This document shows positions 26,329 through 33,189 of a DNA stretch of 64,000 nt, piece by piece. A program made the translations under genes and the position numbers. Positions within the stretch are counted from its first letter, which is position 1; each line of letters opens with the position of its first letter. This stretch comes from Candidatus Poseidoniales archaeon (GTDB lineage: Archaea; Thermoplasmatota; Poseidoniia; Poseidoniales; Thalassarchaeaceae), in the NCBI GenBank assembly GCA_028283505.1, contig JAPOFX010000005.1:1-64000 (forward strand), given 5' to 3'. The notes beneath the pieces are model-generated. The model had not been told where the DNA came from and did not search any database. It saw only the letters and a list, made by a program, of their open reading frames with translations.

Positions 26329-27825
26329 ATGGATGCTTACGATGAGCTTCTGGAGATATTGAAAGAAATTGATCTAATGAGTCAGGTCAGGAGCCTTCTT
26401 GGTTGGGATCAAGAAGTCTTGATGCCTCCTAATGCTGCTAAATTGAGGGGTGAGCAATTGGCATGGATTTCCAGAGAGACGCACAAAAGAAAGACCTCGC
26501 CAAGAATTGGCAAGTTACTCGAAGAGTTGGAGGCTAATAGTGAATTAAGTGAAGTTGAGGAAGCTAACGTCAGGTTGGCTAGAGAGGCTTACGTCAAAGC
26601 CACAAAACTACCCACTGAGTTCGTCTCTGAGATGGCTAGGCATAACTCCAAGGCCGTCATATCCTGGACAGAGGCTAGGGAGAAGAATGACTTCTCAATA
26701 TTCAGGGATGACCTAGCCAAATCGATTGACTTCGCAAGAAAAAAGGCAGATTACTTGGGATATGAAACTCTTCGATACGATGCTCTCTTGGATATCTATG
26801 AATCCGGATTGTCAGTTGCACGTTTGGACCCATTATTTGATGGTCTCAGAAACGAGGTGGCTCCCCTCATAAAGTCCGTAGCCGAAAGAGGAGAAGGTCC
26901 TGACATGTCGTGGATTACGGATAATTCATGGAGTCGTGAAGGTCAGGAAAGGCTGAGTCAGAAGGTTTCAGAGGCAATTGGATTTGACTTCGATTCCGGA
27001 AGAAGAGATGCTTCCACCCATCCATTTTGTGGAGGTCCTAATCCTGATGATGTTAGATGGACGACGAGATACAATGATAATGATCCATTCGGGTCTCTCT
27101 ACGGCTCGATGCATGAAACTGGTCATGGAACCTATGAGCAGGGACGACCAAGAAATCTCGACTTCCAACCCGCGGGATATGCTAACGGTTTAGGGATTCA
27201 TGAAAGCCAAAGTAGGCTTTGGGAGAATCAGATAGGTCGCTCATATGAGTTCTGTCAATGGATACTTCCTCTGTGGAAAGAGGAGTTCCCTGAGAACACC
27301 AAGAATTTGGATGCCGAGTTACTCTGGAAGTCTGTCAATCTAATTGAGCCCAGCCTGATTCGTGTTGATGCAGATGAAGCCACGTACAATATTCATATTA
27401 TGATAAGATACGAGATTGAGAAGCTTCTGATTTCTGGAGAGCTGGAGGTGGATGATTTACCTGATAGGTGGGACGACATGTATGAGCAATACCTTGGTGT
27501 CAGAGCAGAAGACAGATCATCTGGCGTCCTACAGGACATTCATTGGTCGATGGGGGCGATCGGTTACTTCCCTACTTACACCCTGGGTAACTTGTATTCT
27601 GCTCAGCTTCTTGAGGCTGCTAGAGAGGACCTTCCGGAACATGATTCACAGATAAGCAGGGGGGAGTTTTCGCCTCTATTACATTGGATGAGAGAAAAGG
27701 TCCATCGAAGAGGGAGTATCCTGAGGCCGGCGGAGTTAATTCAAGAAGCATGTGGAGAACCCCCATCACCCGAGGCCTTTGTTGAATACTTGAAGAGAAA
27801 GGTGGCTCGTCTCTACGGGGTTTAA
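26329..27825 (+). CDS. Carboxypeptidase Taq-type metallopeptidase (M32)
   Basis: A 498-residue M32 carboxypeptidase. The zinc motif is MHETGHGTYEQ (HExxH), the third ligand lies in GIHESQSRLWEN, and the M32 motifs HPFCGG and VDADEATYN are present. It removes C-terminal residues from peptides; no signal peptide is seen, so it acts in the cytoplasm, probably after peptide uptake. The length is normal. It starts 42 bases after the iron transporter gene. Confidence 0.95.
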   Translation: MDAYDELLEILKEIDLMSQVRSLLGWDQEVLMPPNAAKLRGEQLAWISRETHKRKTSPRIGKLLEELEANSELSEVEEANVRLAREAYVKATKLPTEFVSEMARHNSKAVISWTEAREKNDFSIFRDDLAKSIDFARKKADYLGYETLRYDALLDIYESGLSVARLDPLFDGLRNEVAPLIKSVAERGEGPDMSWITDNSWSREGQERLSQKVSEAIGFDFDSGRRDASTHPFCGGPNPDDVRWTTRYNDNDPFGSLYGSMHETGHGTYEQGRPRNLDFQPAGYANGLGIHESQSRLWENQIGRSYEFCQWILPLWKEEFPENTKNLDAELLWKSVNLIEPSLIRVDADEATYNIHIMIRYEIEKLLISGELEVDDLPDRWDDMYEQYLGVRAEDRSSGVLQDIHWSMGAIGYFPTYTLGNLYSAQLLEAAREDLPEHDSQISRGEFSPLLHWMREKVHRRGSILRPAELIQEACGEPPSPEAFVEYLKRKVARLYGV

Positions 27826-27873
27826 TCCGTCGACCAACGAAAGCACGATATCTCAAGGTCTCCCGGAAGGTGC

Positions 27874-29040
27874 ATGGTAACGATAGCAGTTGATGCGGCC
27901 TCTTCTTTCATTCGTGACCTGGGGTCTCCCTGTACTGCTATCTCTCTAAGGGATGGTTCTATTATAGCTGGGTCCAAGGAAGGCTCACTAATTTGTTGGC
28001 TAGCCTCAACTGGGAAAGAGGTTTGGAGGGTATCCGTTGAAGGGCCCATTTCAGATATTGAAACAAGTCATGACCGTGTGTTTGTAACGGCCTCGTCTTC
28101 GCTCTATGCCATCGATGACTCGGACGGTTCGATCTTTTGGAAGAGAGAGCTGGAGGGTGCTAGTGATTACGTTCTATCCGTGGAAGGCTCGATTTGGGCG
28201 ACTTCGTCGGTGTATGAGATAGAGGTCGGAGATTACACCGAGTCATCAATATGGAGATTTAATCGATCCGGCGAGTTGGTGAAGCGATGGGTTATTCCAG
28301 AGAGATGCTGGTTTATTGGCCCCTCATTCGGGAAAATAATCTTGGGGCTGGGAAGACCTAGGTGTGGAATTCTAAGTATCGATGGTGATGATCTGGTTCA
28401 TTTTGAGATTGGGGATGGAAATCCGATAGTTTGTGGGGATTACACAACACAAGACGGTGGATCGGCAATATCCATACTTGGCCATTCCAGTGGCGCGGTA
28501 TCTTGGGTGGAAGGACATACTGAAGAAGTGAAAGACCAAAATCGGATCGGTTCGCCTTGGCGGGCCCCCATTATCGAAGAGTCAAGCGCGGCCTGCTGCA
28601 TTCTGGTTCCAGGCATCGGTTCCGAGTTCATTACAGCATACGAAAACGGGTTTATCAAGAGTAATTATGGATGGAGCTATGATGCTCAATCTGCAGTGTC
28701 TGCGATGGCAGTTGGGCCCTCTGGCGATGGAGAGACTAGACGGACCTATTGGGCCTGTGCAGGTCGGAGGGTTCTGGTACTATCAAGTCCAGATACAGCA
28801 GGGGATGTTGATAATTCTGAGGCTCCCGGAGGTCAATTGATATTGGAATTGAGGCATGAATGCCGTCTTGTCGAACCTAACTCAGAAGGAGATACAATAG
28901 TCCTCGGGGATGAAAGAGGCAGAATCTACTCGATTAACGGCCAATTCCTCCGCAGAAGGATAGAGGAAGGGGGCGTAGGGATTAACAGTGACAAAAGGAT
29001 ATCTGTAATGAGAGAGCGATTGAGGAAGCTCCGCGAGTAA
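27874..29040 (+). CDS. PQQ/WD40-like beta-propeller protein
   Basis: A 388-residue protein made of repeated four-strand blades: GSLICWLASTGKEVWRVSVE, SLYAIDDSDGSIFWKREL and others follow the PQQ-like pattern (strand, DxxGxxxW, strand). The C-terminal 30 residues are basic (RRRIEEGG to the end). No signal peptide is visible, so a cytoplasmic scaffold or ligand-binding role is likely; no enzymatic residues are recognised. It is the last gene before the large RNA locus. Confidence 0.7.
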   Translation: MVTIAVDAASSFIRDLGSPCTAISLRDGSIIAGSKEGSLICWLASTGKEVWRVSVEGPISDIETSHDRVFVTASSSLYAIDDSDGSIFWKRELEGASDYVLSVEGSIWATSSVYEIEVGDYTESSIWRFNRSGELVKRWVIPERCWFIGPSFGKIILGLGRPRCGILSIDGDDLVHFEIGDGNPIVCGDYTTQDGGSAISILGHSSGAVSWVEGHTEEVKDQNRIGSPWRAPIIEESSAACCILVPGIGSEFITAYENGFIKSNYGWSYDAQSAVSAMAVGPSGDGETRRTYWACAGRRVLVLSSPDTAGDVDNSEAPGGQLILELRHECRLVEPNSEGDTIVLGDERGRIYSINGQFLRRRIEEGGVGINSDKRISVMRERLRKLRE

Positions 29041-29044
29041 AAAA

Positions 29045-29088
29045 TTACAGTGGAAATTAACATTTACAGACCCTCATTTCCACTGTAA
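29045..29088. repeat. Perfect 13-bp inverted repeat
   Basis: TTACAGTGGAAAT at 29045-29057 pairs exactly with ATTTCCACTGTAA at 29076-29088, with an 18-base spacer. It lies four bases after the propeller gene stop and just upstream of the RNA promoter. It could end the upstream transcript or be an operator for the RNA gene. Confidence 0.7.
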
Positions 29089-29100
29089 ACGTGATACTAA

Positions 29101-29116
29101 GCGAAAGGTTTATTTG
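29101..29116 (+). promoter_or_regulatory. Archaeal promoter (BRE + TATA box) for the RNA gene
   Basis: GCGAAAGGTTTATTTG has a purine-rich BRE-like element followed by the TATA-like TTTATTT centred near 29112. Start of transcription is expected about 25 bases downstream, at roughly 29135-29141, just before the closing helix of the RNA. No protein gene follows on this strand. Confidence 0.6.
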
Positions 29117-29291
29117 CCGTCGCTTGTCCTGTTGACTCTGCCGCTCCGGGGGAGTGGTGTGGGCAAGCTTCGGCAAACCCGCGGGCCACAAAAACCGTAT
29201 CCGCAAAGTCGGAGAGGTAGAACCGGGATCCGAAAGGTGAACGGGGAACAGTTGAATCGTCTGTGGACGAGGAGACGGCAGTAGAACCGAT

Positions 29292-29325
29292 GTGGAAATA
29301 GCCGGACGCAAGGAAGGGGAAAGAA
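29292..29325 (+). repeat. Internal repeat in the large RNA, copy 1
   Basis: A 34-base segment containing CCGGACGCAAGGAAGGGGA; it matches copy 2 at 29474-29507 at 30 of 34 positions, 182 bases apart. It suggests a duplicated module within the RNA. Confidence 0.8.
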
Positions 29326-29473
29326 GCGACGGGGGAAGCTGGGGAAAACGAAACCGAACCCTTCGGGGGGAAAACACAAACCGTACCAGAAAACCATGCT
29401 GCAGAGGTACACGAGAAAAGGGAAAGGAACCAGAGATGGAAACGATCCTAGAAATCGGGTGTGGGGAACAAAA

Positions 29474-29507
29474 GTGGAGAAAACCGGACGCAAGGAAGGG
29501 GAGAGAA
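29474..29507 (+). repeat. Internal repeat in the large RNA, copy 2
   Basis: The second copy of the 34-base module. The four differences from copy 1 are at positions 6, 8, 10 and near the 3' end (A/G or T/A changes); the core CCGGACGCAAGGAAGGGG is unchanged. Confidence 0.8.
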
Positions 29508-29811
29508 ACTAGAGGGAAACACACCGGGAACGAGAGCAGGGAGACCTGTGGAGGACCGGTACCGATCGAGGATTAAAATGGTGACACTAGCCATGGAGAG
29601 AGACGACGAGGGCATTGAAGGAGCGATCCTTCAAGGGGGATATTACCCCAACAAGTCCAGAAAAAGACAAAGGGACCCTAGAGGCCCCAGAGTCATCTAC
29701 CCGGGAAATCCTAGGTAACTAGGAGGAACCGGACCCTGCGGAGTACGCAGGGGGGAAGCTTCCCCAAGCTGAACCCCTGCTGCTCCCACCCTTTCTTGGC
29801 CCTTTCAAACA

Positions 29812-29820
29812 TTTTTTTCT
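29812..29820 (+). terminator. Poly-T terminator of the large RNA
   Basis: Seven consecutive T (29812-29818) followed by CTT, about 25 bases after the closing helix of the RNA and before the end of the convergent fumarase gene. A T-run of this kind is the usual archaeal termination signal. Confidence 0.6.
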
Positions 29821-29830
29821 TACAAGGGTT

Positions 29831-31429
29831 CTACCTAGTACCTGTCATCAGTTCGGGTCTAACCCATTCATCGAATTGATCTTCCGTTAGTGCCCCTAAT
29901 TCCAATGCACTCTCTCTAAGAGTTAGGTTGTTTTTGTGGGCATTTTTTGCAATCTTCGCTGCATTGTCATACCCAATATGAGGGTTCAAGGCTGTCACTA
30001 ACATCAACGAGTTCTCCAAATGTTCAGCGATCCTAACCTCATTGGCCCTCAGGCCCTTGATGCAGTTATCAGTGAATGATCTGCAGCCATCAGAAATTAT
30101 CCTGATTGAGTGGAGCAGATTGTAAATCATCATTGGCTTGAAAACGTTTAGCTCGAAATTGCCCTGACTCCCTCCGATAGAGATAGCCATGTGGTTTCCC
30201 ATCACCTGACAACATATCATCGTCAAAGCTTCTGACTGTGTGGGATTGACCTTTCCAGGCATTATGCTAGATCCCGGCTCATTGGCTGGAAGGGACAATT
30301 CTCCTATCCCGCATCTGGGCCCCGAGCCCAGCCACCTAACATCATTGGCTATTTTCATCAAGGAGGCCGCAAGAGTATTCAGAGCGCCTGAAGCTGATAC
30401 AACTGCATCGTGGGCCGCAATCTGAGAGAATTTGTTGTGAGCACTAGTGAATGGTAACCCGGTTTTTGCGGCGATTTTTGATGCGACCAAATCTGGGAAA
30501 TCGGGATGAGTGTTCAGACCGGTACCTACTGCTGTTCCACCAAGAGCTAATTCGTACAGATCGATGAGGGAGAACTCAATCCTCCTAATATCTGCATCTA
30601 GCATTGAAACATATCCAGAGAATTCCTGGCCGAGGGTAAGAGGTACAGCATCCATGAGATGGGTCCTCCCGATTTTGACGATGGAGTCAAACTCCTTTGA
30701 TTTGAACGAAAGGGCTTCCCTTAGATAGTGTAGCGAAGGTAAAAGTACGTTTGTGATCTGTTCGACTGACGATATATGCATGGCTGTTGGAAAGGTGTCG
30801 TTACTGGACTGTGCCCTATTGACATGGTCATTAGGGTGCACTGGCGTCTTGCTCCCGAGCCTCCCTCCAGCAAGTTCGATCGCTCTATTGGCTATGACCT
30901 CGTTAGCATTCATGTTTGTCTGGGTACCGGAACCGGTTTGCCACACACTAAGAGGAAAGTGTTCGTCTAGACTTCCTGAAATGACCTCCTTGCACGAAGA
31001 TACAATCAGAGATTCTACGTCTTTATCTAATTCCCCGAGTTCAGAATTGGATTCAGCTGCCGACATCTTTAGGATTCCAAAGGCTCTGATTATTGATCTT
31101 GGCATTGTTTCCTCACCAATATCGAAATTTTCCAGAGATCTGGCAGTCTGAGCACCATAATATCTGTCGGCAGGGACTTCTATCTCTCCCATGGTATCAA
31201 CTTCTACCCTTAACTCAGATGGATTTGCCCTTGCAGACCTCGGTTCTGCGATAGGTTCATTGGCATCACTCAGCATATTTCGGGATAGTCCGTCCTCGAT
31301 CATCTTGGCAATTGTTGCCGACCTGCCACTAGATTTTCCTTTCCCTACCCTTCGATCTAACTTTCTAGCGGTTTCCTCGGGTATACTGATGCTTATGATT
31401 CTTCGATCTCCAGCGCGGTGCTTTGCCAT
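29831..31429 (-). CDS. fumC: Class II fumarate hydratase with N-terminal ribbon-helix-helix domain
   Basis: From about residue 72 ([20 protein letters not shown]) to the end this is a normal-length fumarase C, with [20 protein letters not shown] and the signature [10 protein letters not shown]; it interconverts fumarate and malate. The first 50 residues do not belong to fumarase: [20 protein letters not shown] followed by [18 protein letters not shown] has the strand-helix-helix pattern of a CopG/Arc-type DNA-binding domain. A variable linker joins the two in one open frame. ATG 31429 lies close behind an AT-rich dyad, so self-regulation is conceivable. A start at Met52 would give fumarase alone. 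Confidence 0.92.
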   Translation of the reverse strand: MAKHRAGDRRIISISIPEETARKLDRRVGKGKSSGRSATIAKMIEDGLSRNMLSDANEPIAEPRSARANPSELRVEVDTMGEIEVPADRYYGAQTARSLENFDIGEETMPRSIIRAFGILKMSAAESNSELGELDKDVESLIVSSCKEVISGSLDEHFPLSVWQTGSGTQTNMNANEVIANRAIELAGGRLGSKTPVHPNDHVNRAQSSNDTFPTAMHISSVEQITNVLLPSLHYLREALSFKSKEFDSIVKIGRTHLMDAVPLTLGQEFSGYVSMLDADIRRIEFSLIDLYELALGGTAVGTGLNTHPDFPDLVASKIAAKTGLPFTSAHNKFSQIAAHDAVVSASGALNTLAASLMKIANDVRWLGSGPRCGIGELSLPANEPGSSIMPGKVNPTQSEALTMICCQVMGNHMAISIGGSQGNFELNVFKPMMIYNLLHSIRIISDGCRSFTDNCIKGLRANEVRIAEHLENSLMLVTALNPHIGYDNAAKIAKNAHKNNLTLRESALELGALTEDQFDEWVRPELMTGTR

Positions 31430-31439
31430 GTAGTTCCGA

Positions 31440-31468
31440 TTTATTAATTATTAATAAAATTAATTATT
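31440..31468 (-). promoter_or_regulatory. AT-rich dyad and TATA box at the fumC promoter
   Basis: 31440-31458 is a 19-base dyad with 9-base arms (TTTATTAAT-T-ATTAATAAA), and TTAATTATT occurs twice with a 16-base period (31444 and 31460). On the minus strand the segment TTTTATTAAT lies about 25 bases before the fumC ATG, which fits a TATA box of a leaderless mRNA. The dyad would let a regulator such as an RHH dimer block the promoter. Confidence 0.55.
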
Positions 31469-31491
31469 GGCTCGCCATACGACGATTATTA

Positions 31492-31977
31492 TTACAATCT
31501 GGTCACACTTATGATTTTCTGAGGATCGTATGGCCTATCTCCGGGCTTGGTATCACAGCCCTCAATCTTGTATACGTTCTCCATTCCCTCAATAACCTCT
31601 CCAAAAATTGCATGATTCCCATCTAACCATGGGGTTGGCACTGTTGTGAGGAAAAACTGTGATCCCCCTGTATTTGGGCCTGCATTCGCCATTGAGAATA
31701 ATCCTGGCCTATCATGCCTCTTTGCCAGAGCCGATGGCTCACAGTCAATCTTCCACCCTGGTCCCCCTGTTCCTGCTCTTCCATCAAATGGATCTTTGGA
31801 TCTGGGGCATCCTCCTTGAATCATGAAATTCTTGATTACACGATGGAAGTGCAATCCATCATAGAAACCATCGTCCACTAATTTCAGGAAGTTGCCTGTA
31901 GTTTCCGGGCAGTCCTCAGTGTACAGTGCAATATCAATATCTCCAGCGCTCGTCATCATCCTAACTGTGGTTGGCAT
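31492..31977 (-). CDS. Cyclophilin-type peptidyl-prolyl cis-trans isomerase
   Basis: A 161-residue single-domain cyclophilin. Active-site elements are FHRVIKNFMIQGG, the SMANAGPNTGGSQFFLT segment (the glutamine-phenylalanine core) and WLDGNHAIFGEV. It speeds prolyl isomerisation during folding; no signal peptide, so cytoplasmic. The length is normal. About 60 bases lie between it and fumC, holding the fumC promoter. Confidence 0.96.
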   Translation of the reverse strand: MPTTVRMMTSAGDIDIALYTEDCPETTGNFLKLVDDGFYDGLHFHRVIKNFMIQGGCPRSKDPFDGRAGTGGPGWKIDCEPSALAKRHDRPGLFSMANAGPNTGGSQFFLTTVPTPWLDGNHAIFGEVIEGMENVYKIEGCDTKPGDRPYDPQKIISVTRL

Positions 31978-31980
31978 GTA

Positions 31981-32025
31981 TGTGCGTGATGCACACAGTC
32001 CAATAGTGTAACTACTGTAAGTAGT
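31981..32025. promoter_or_regulatory. Two short dyads upstream of the cyclophilin gene
   Basis: TGTGC-GTGAT-GCACA (31981-31995) and ACTAC-TGTAA-GTAGT (32011-32025) lie in the 97-base gap before the cyclophilin start at 31977. They are candidate operators or leader hairpins. No other gene is seen in the gap. Confidence 0.35.
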
Positions 32026-32074
32026 AAGAATTCATACTTTGAAAATGCAGAAATTTGACTGAAGTAATCGAGAT

Positions 32075-32473
32075 TCAGGCCACCATTGATCCTGGAAGTA
32101 CGCCTTCTGGAAGATCTAACAGCCTTACAGAACCGTCGGGATCAAGTGCCCCTAAAACTAGGAATTGGGATACAAAACCTGTCGGTAAAGTCTTGTCACC
32201 TAAGTTGACAGCTCCTACTACCATTCTCCCTATCAAATCATGACGTGGGTAGTTCGTAATCTGGGCTGAGCTCCATAGCTTCCCGATTATCGGGCCAAAA
32301 TCAACCTGGATTTTGTATGATGGCTTATTCATCTCAGGGAATCTCTGGACGTCGACAATAACTCCGGCCCTCAAATCTAGATCGAAGTACGCAGATGCCC
32401 CTACGTATTCCTTTCTGGGCAGTTTTGTTGGATCGTATGGTTTTCCTTGCGAATCGATGATGTGTTTGTCCAA
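32075..32473 (-). CDS. CsaA-type tRNA-binding domain protein
   Basis: A 132-residue OB-fold protein of the CsaA/EMAPII type. FDLDLRAGVIVDVQRFPEMN, then PSYKIQVDFG and SSAQITNYPRHDLIGRMVVG, match CsaA, which binds tRNA and has chaperone-like activity in bacteria. The start is TTG 32473, immediately after the pyrE stop and preceded by GGGTGAT; the two genes are almost certainly co-translated. Confidence 0.9.
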   Translation of the reverse strand: MDKHIIDSQGKPYDPTKLPRKEYVGASAYFDLDLRAGVIVDVQRFPEMNKPSYKIQVDFGPIIGKLWSSAQITNYPRHDLIGRMVVGAVNLGDKTLPTGFVSQFLVLGALDPDGSVRLLDLPEGVLPGSMVA

Positions 32474-33061
32474 TCAATCACCCGTGACATCCGACCTTAG
32501 AATTAGAGGAATCAGTTTAATACCGGCTGATTTGAATGCTTCCATCCCTCCCTCTTCCCTATCAAGAATTGTCACGCAAGCTACTATTTCGCAACCCATT
32601 GATTTCATCATTGATGCTGCTTTCAGCGCGGACCCGCCTGTTGTAGTAACGTCTTCCAACAGAATCACTCTGTCTCCTGATCTAATCGTAGAACCCTCAA
32701 TGCCAGGTGGGTTTCCGGTTTTCCTACCTCCTCTTCCCTTTGGCTCTTTCCTTACCATGAAACCCCTTATTTTCGATCCTTTTCCAGCCTTTGAAATCGC
32801 TATTGCGGTCAAAGGGACTGCCCCGAGCTCAAGTCCTCCCACGGCATCGACTCCACCCAAGGAGTCAATACAATCATGAATCAATACTCCAATTAAATGC
32901 GCACAGTGAGGGTTCATCATTACTGGTTTCATATCGAAAAAATGCGGGCTCTTTCTACCGCTAGCTAGTGTAAATTGATCATCCGAGGAATGGAGATATG
33001 CTAATTCTCTTACTCTCTCAATTAGCTGGACCTTTGCTTTTTGTGGTGAAATTTGCTGCAT
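32474..33061 (-). CDS. pyrE: Orotate phosphoribosyltransferase
   Basis: A type I phosphoribosyltransferase of 195 residues that makes orotidine 5'-phosphate in pyrimidine synthesis. The PRPP loop is ILLEDVTTTGGSALKA, the flexible loop region is FMVRKEPKGRGG, and DAVGGLELGAVPLTA is also typical. ATG 33061 is preceded by GGAGGG; a TTG six bases upstream is an alternative. It is divergent from the DP2 gene, with about 130 bases between. Confidence 0.93.
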   Translation of the reverse strand: MQQISPQKAKVQLIERVRELAYLHSSDDQFTLASGRKSPHFFDMKPVMMNPHCAHLIGVLIHDCIDSLGGVDAVGGLELGAVPLTAIAISKAGKGSKIRGFMVRKEPKGRGGRKTGNPPGIEGSTIRSGDRVILLEDVTTTGGSALKAASMMKSMGCEIVACVTILDREEGGMEAFKSAGIKLIPLILRSDVTGD

Positions 33062-33189
33062 GACCAATTACCCTCCGGCGATAGGACTGGCATGAAGGTT
33101 CGGTTTAGAAATTGTCTAAAAGTGGATAAACACGGTCAATGTTCTTGTGCGGCCCGTCATGTGGGTTGGAATTACTGGGGGTCGGTGAG

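Larger units (their letters stand above)
29138..29815 (+). ncRNA. Large structured non-coding RNA of unknown family
   Basis: The only long gap between protein genes. The plus strand is rich in G and in A-rich linkers, as in folded RNAs. The ends pair: 29150-29159 with 29778-29787 (10 pairs, four G-U), 29161-29163 with 29774-29776, and 29166-29170 with 29766-29770. Hairpins include CCC-UUCG-GGG (29359-29368), CCUAG-GUAA-CUAGG (29710-29723), CCCUGCG-GAGUA-CGCAGGG (29734-29752), CC-GAAA-GG (29230-29237) and CGUCU/AGACG (29258-29277). The G-U pairs fit only the plus strand. A promoter precedes it and a T7 run follows. By eye it is not RNase P, SRP RNA, rRNA or a group I/II intron. Short open frames on either strand look like chance. 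Confidence 0.7.

Noticed and set aside
29057-29718. Open frames of 85-155 codons on both strands in the RNA locus
   Set aside because: They overlap one another, have odd composition (strings of P/F/S or R/G/K/E), no start signals and no recognisable motifs; RNA structure explains the region better.
29138-29815. Identification of the RNA as RNase P RNA, SRP RNA, or a group I/II intron
   Set aside because: No GAGGAAAGUC or ACAGAA-type core of RNase P, no SRP helix 8 loop, no group II domain V or group I P7 motif could be found by eye. A covariance search would settle it.
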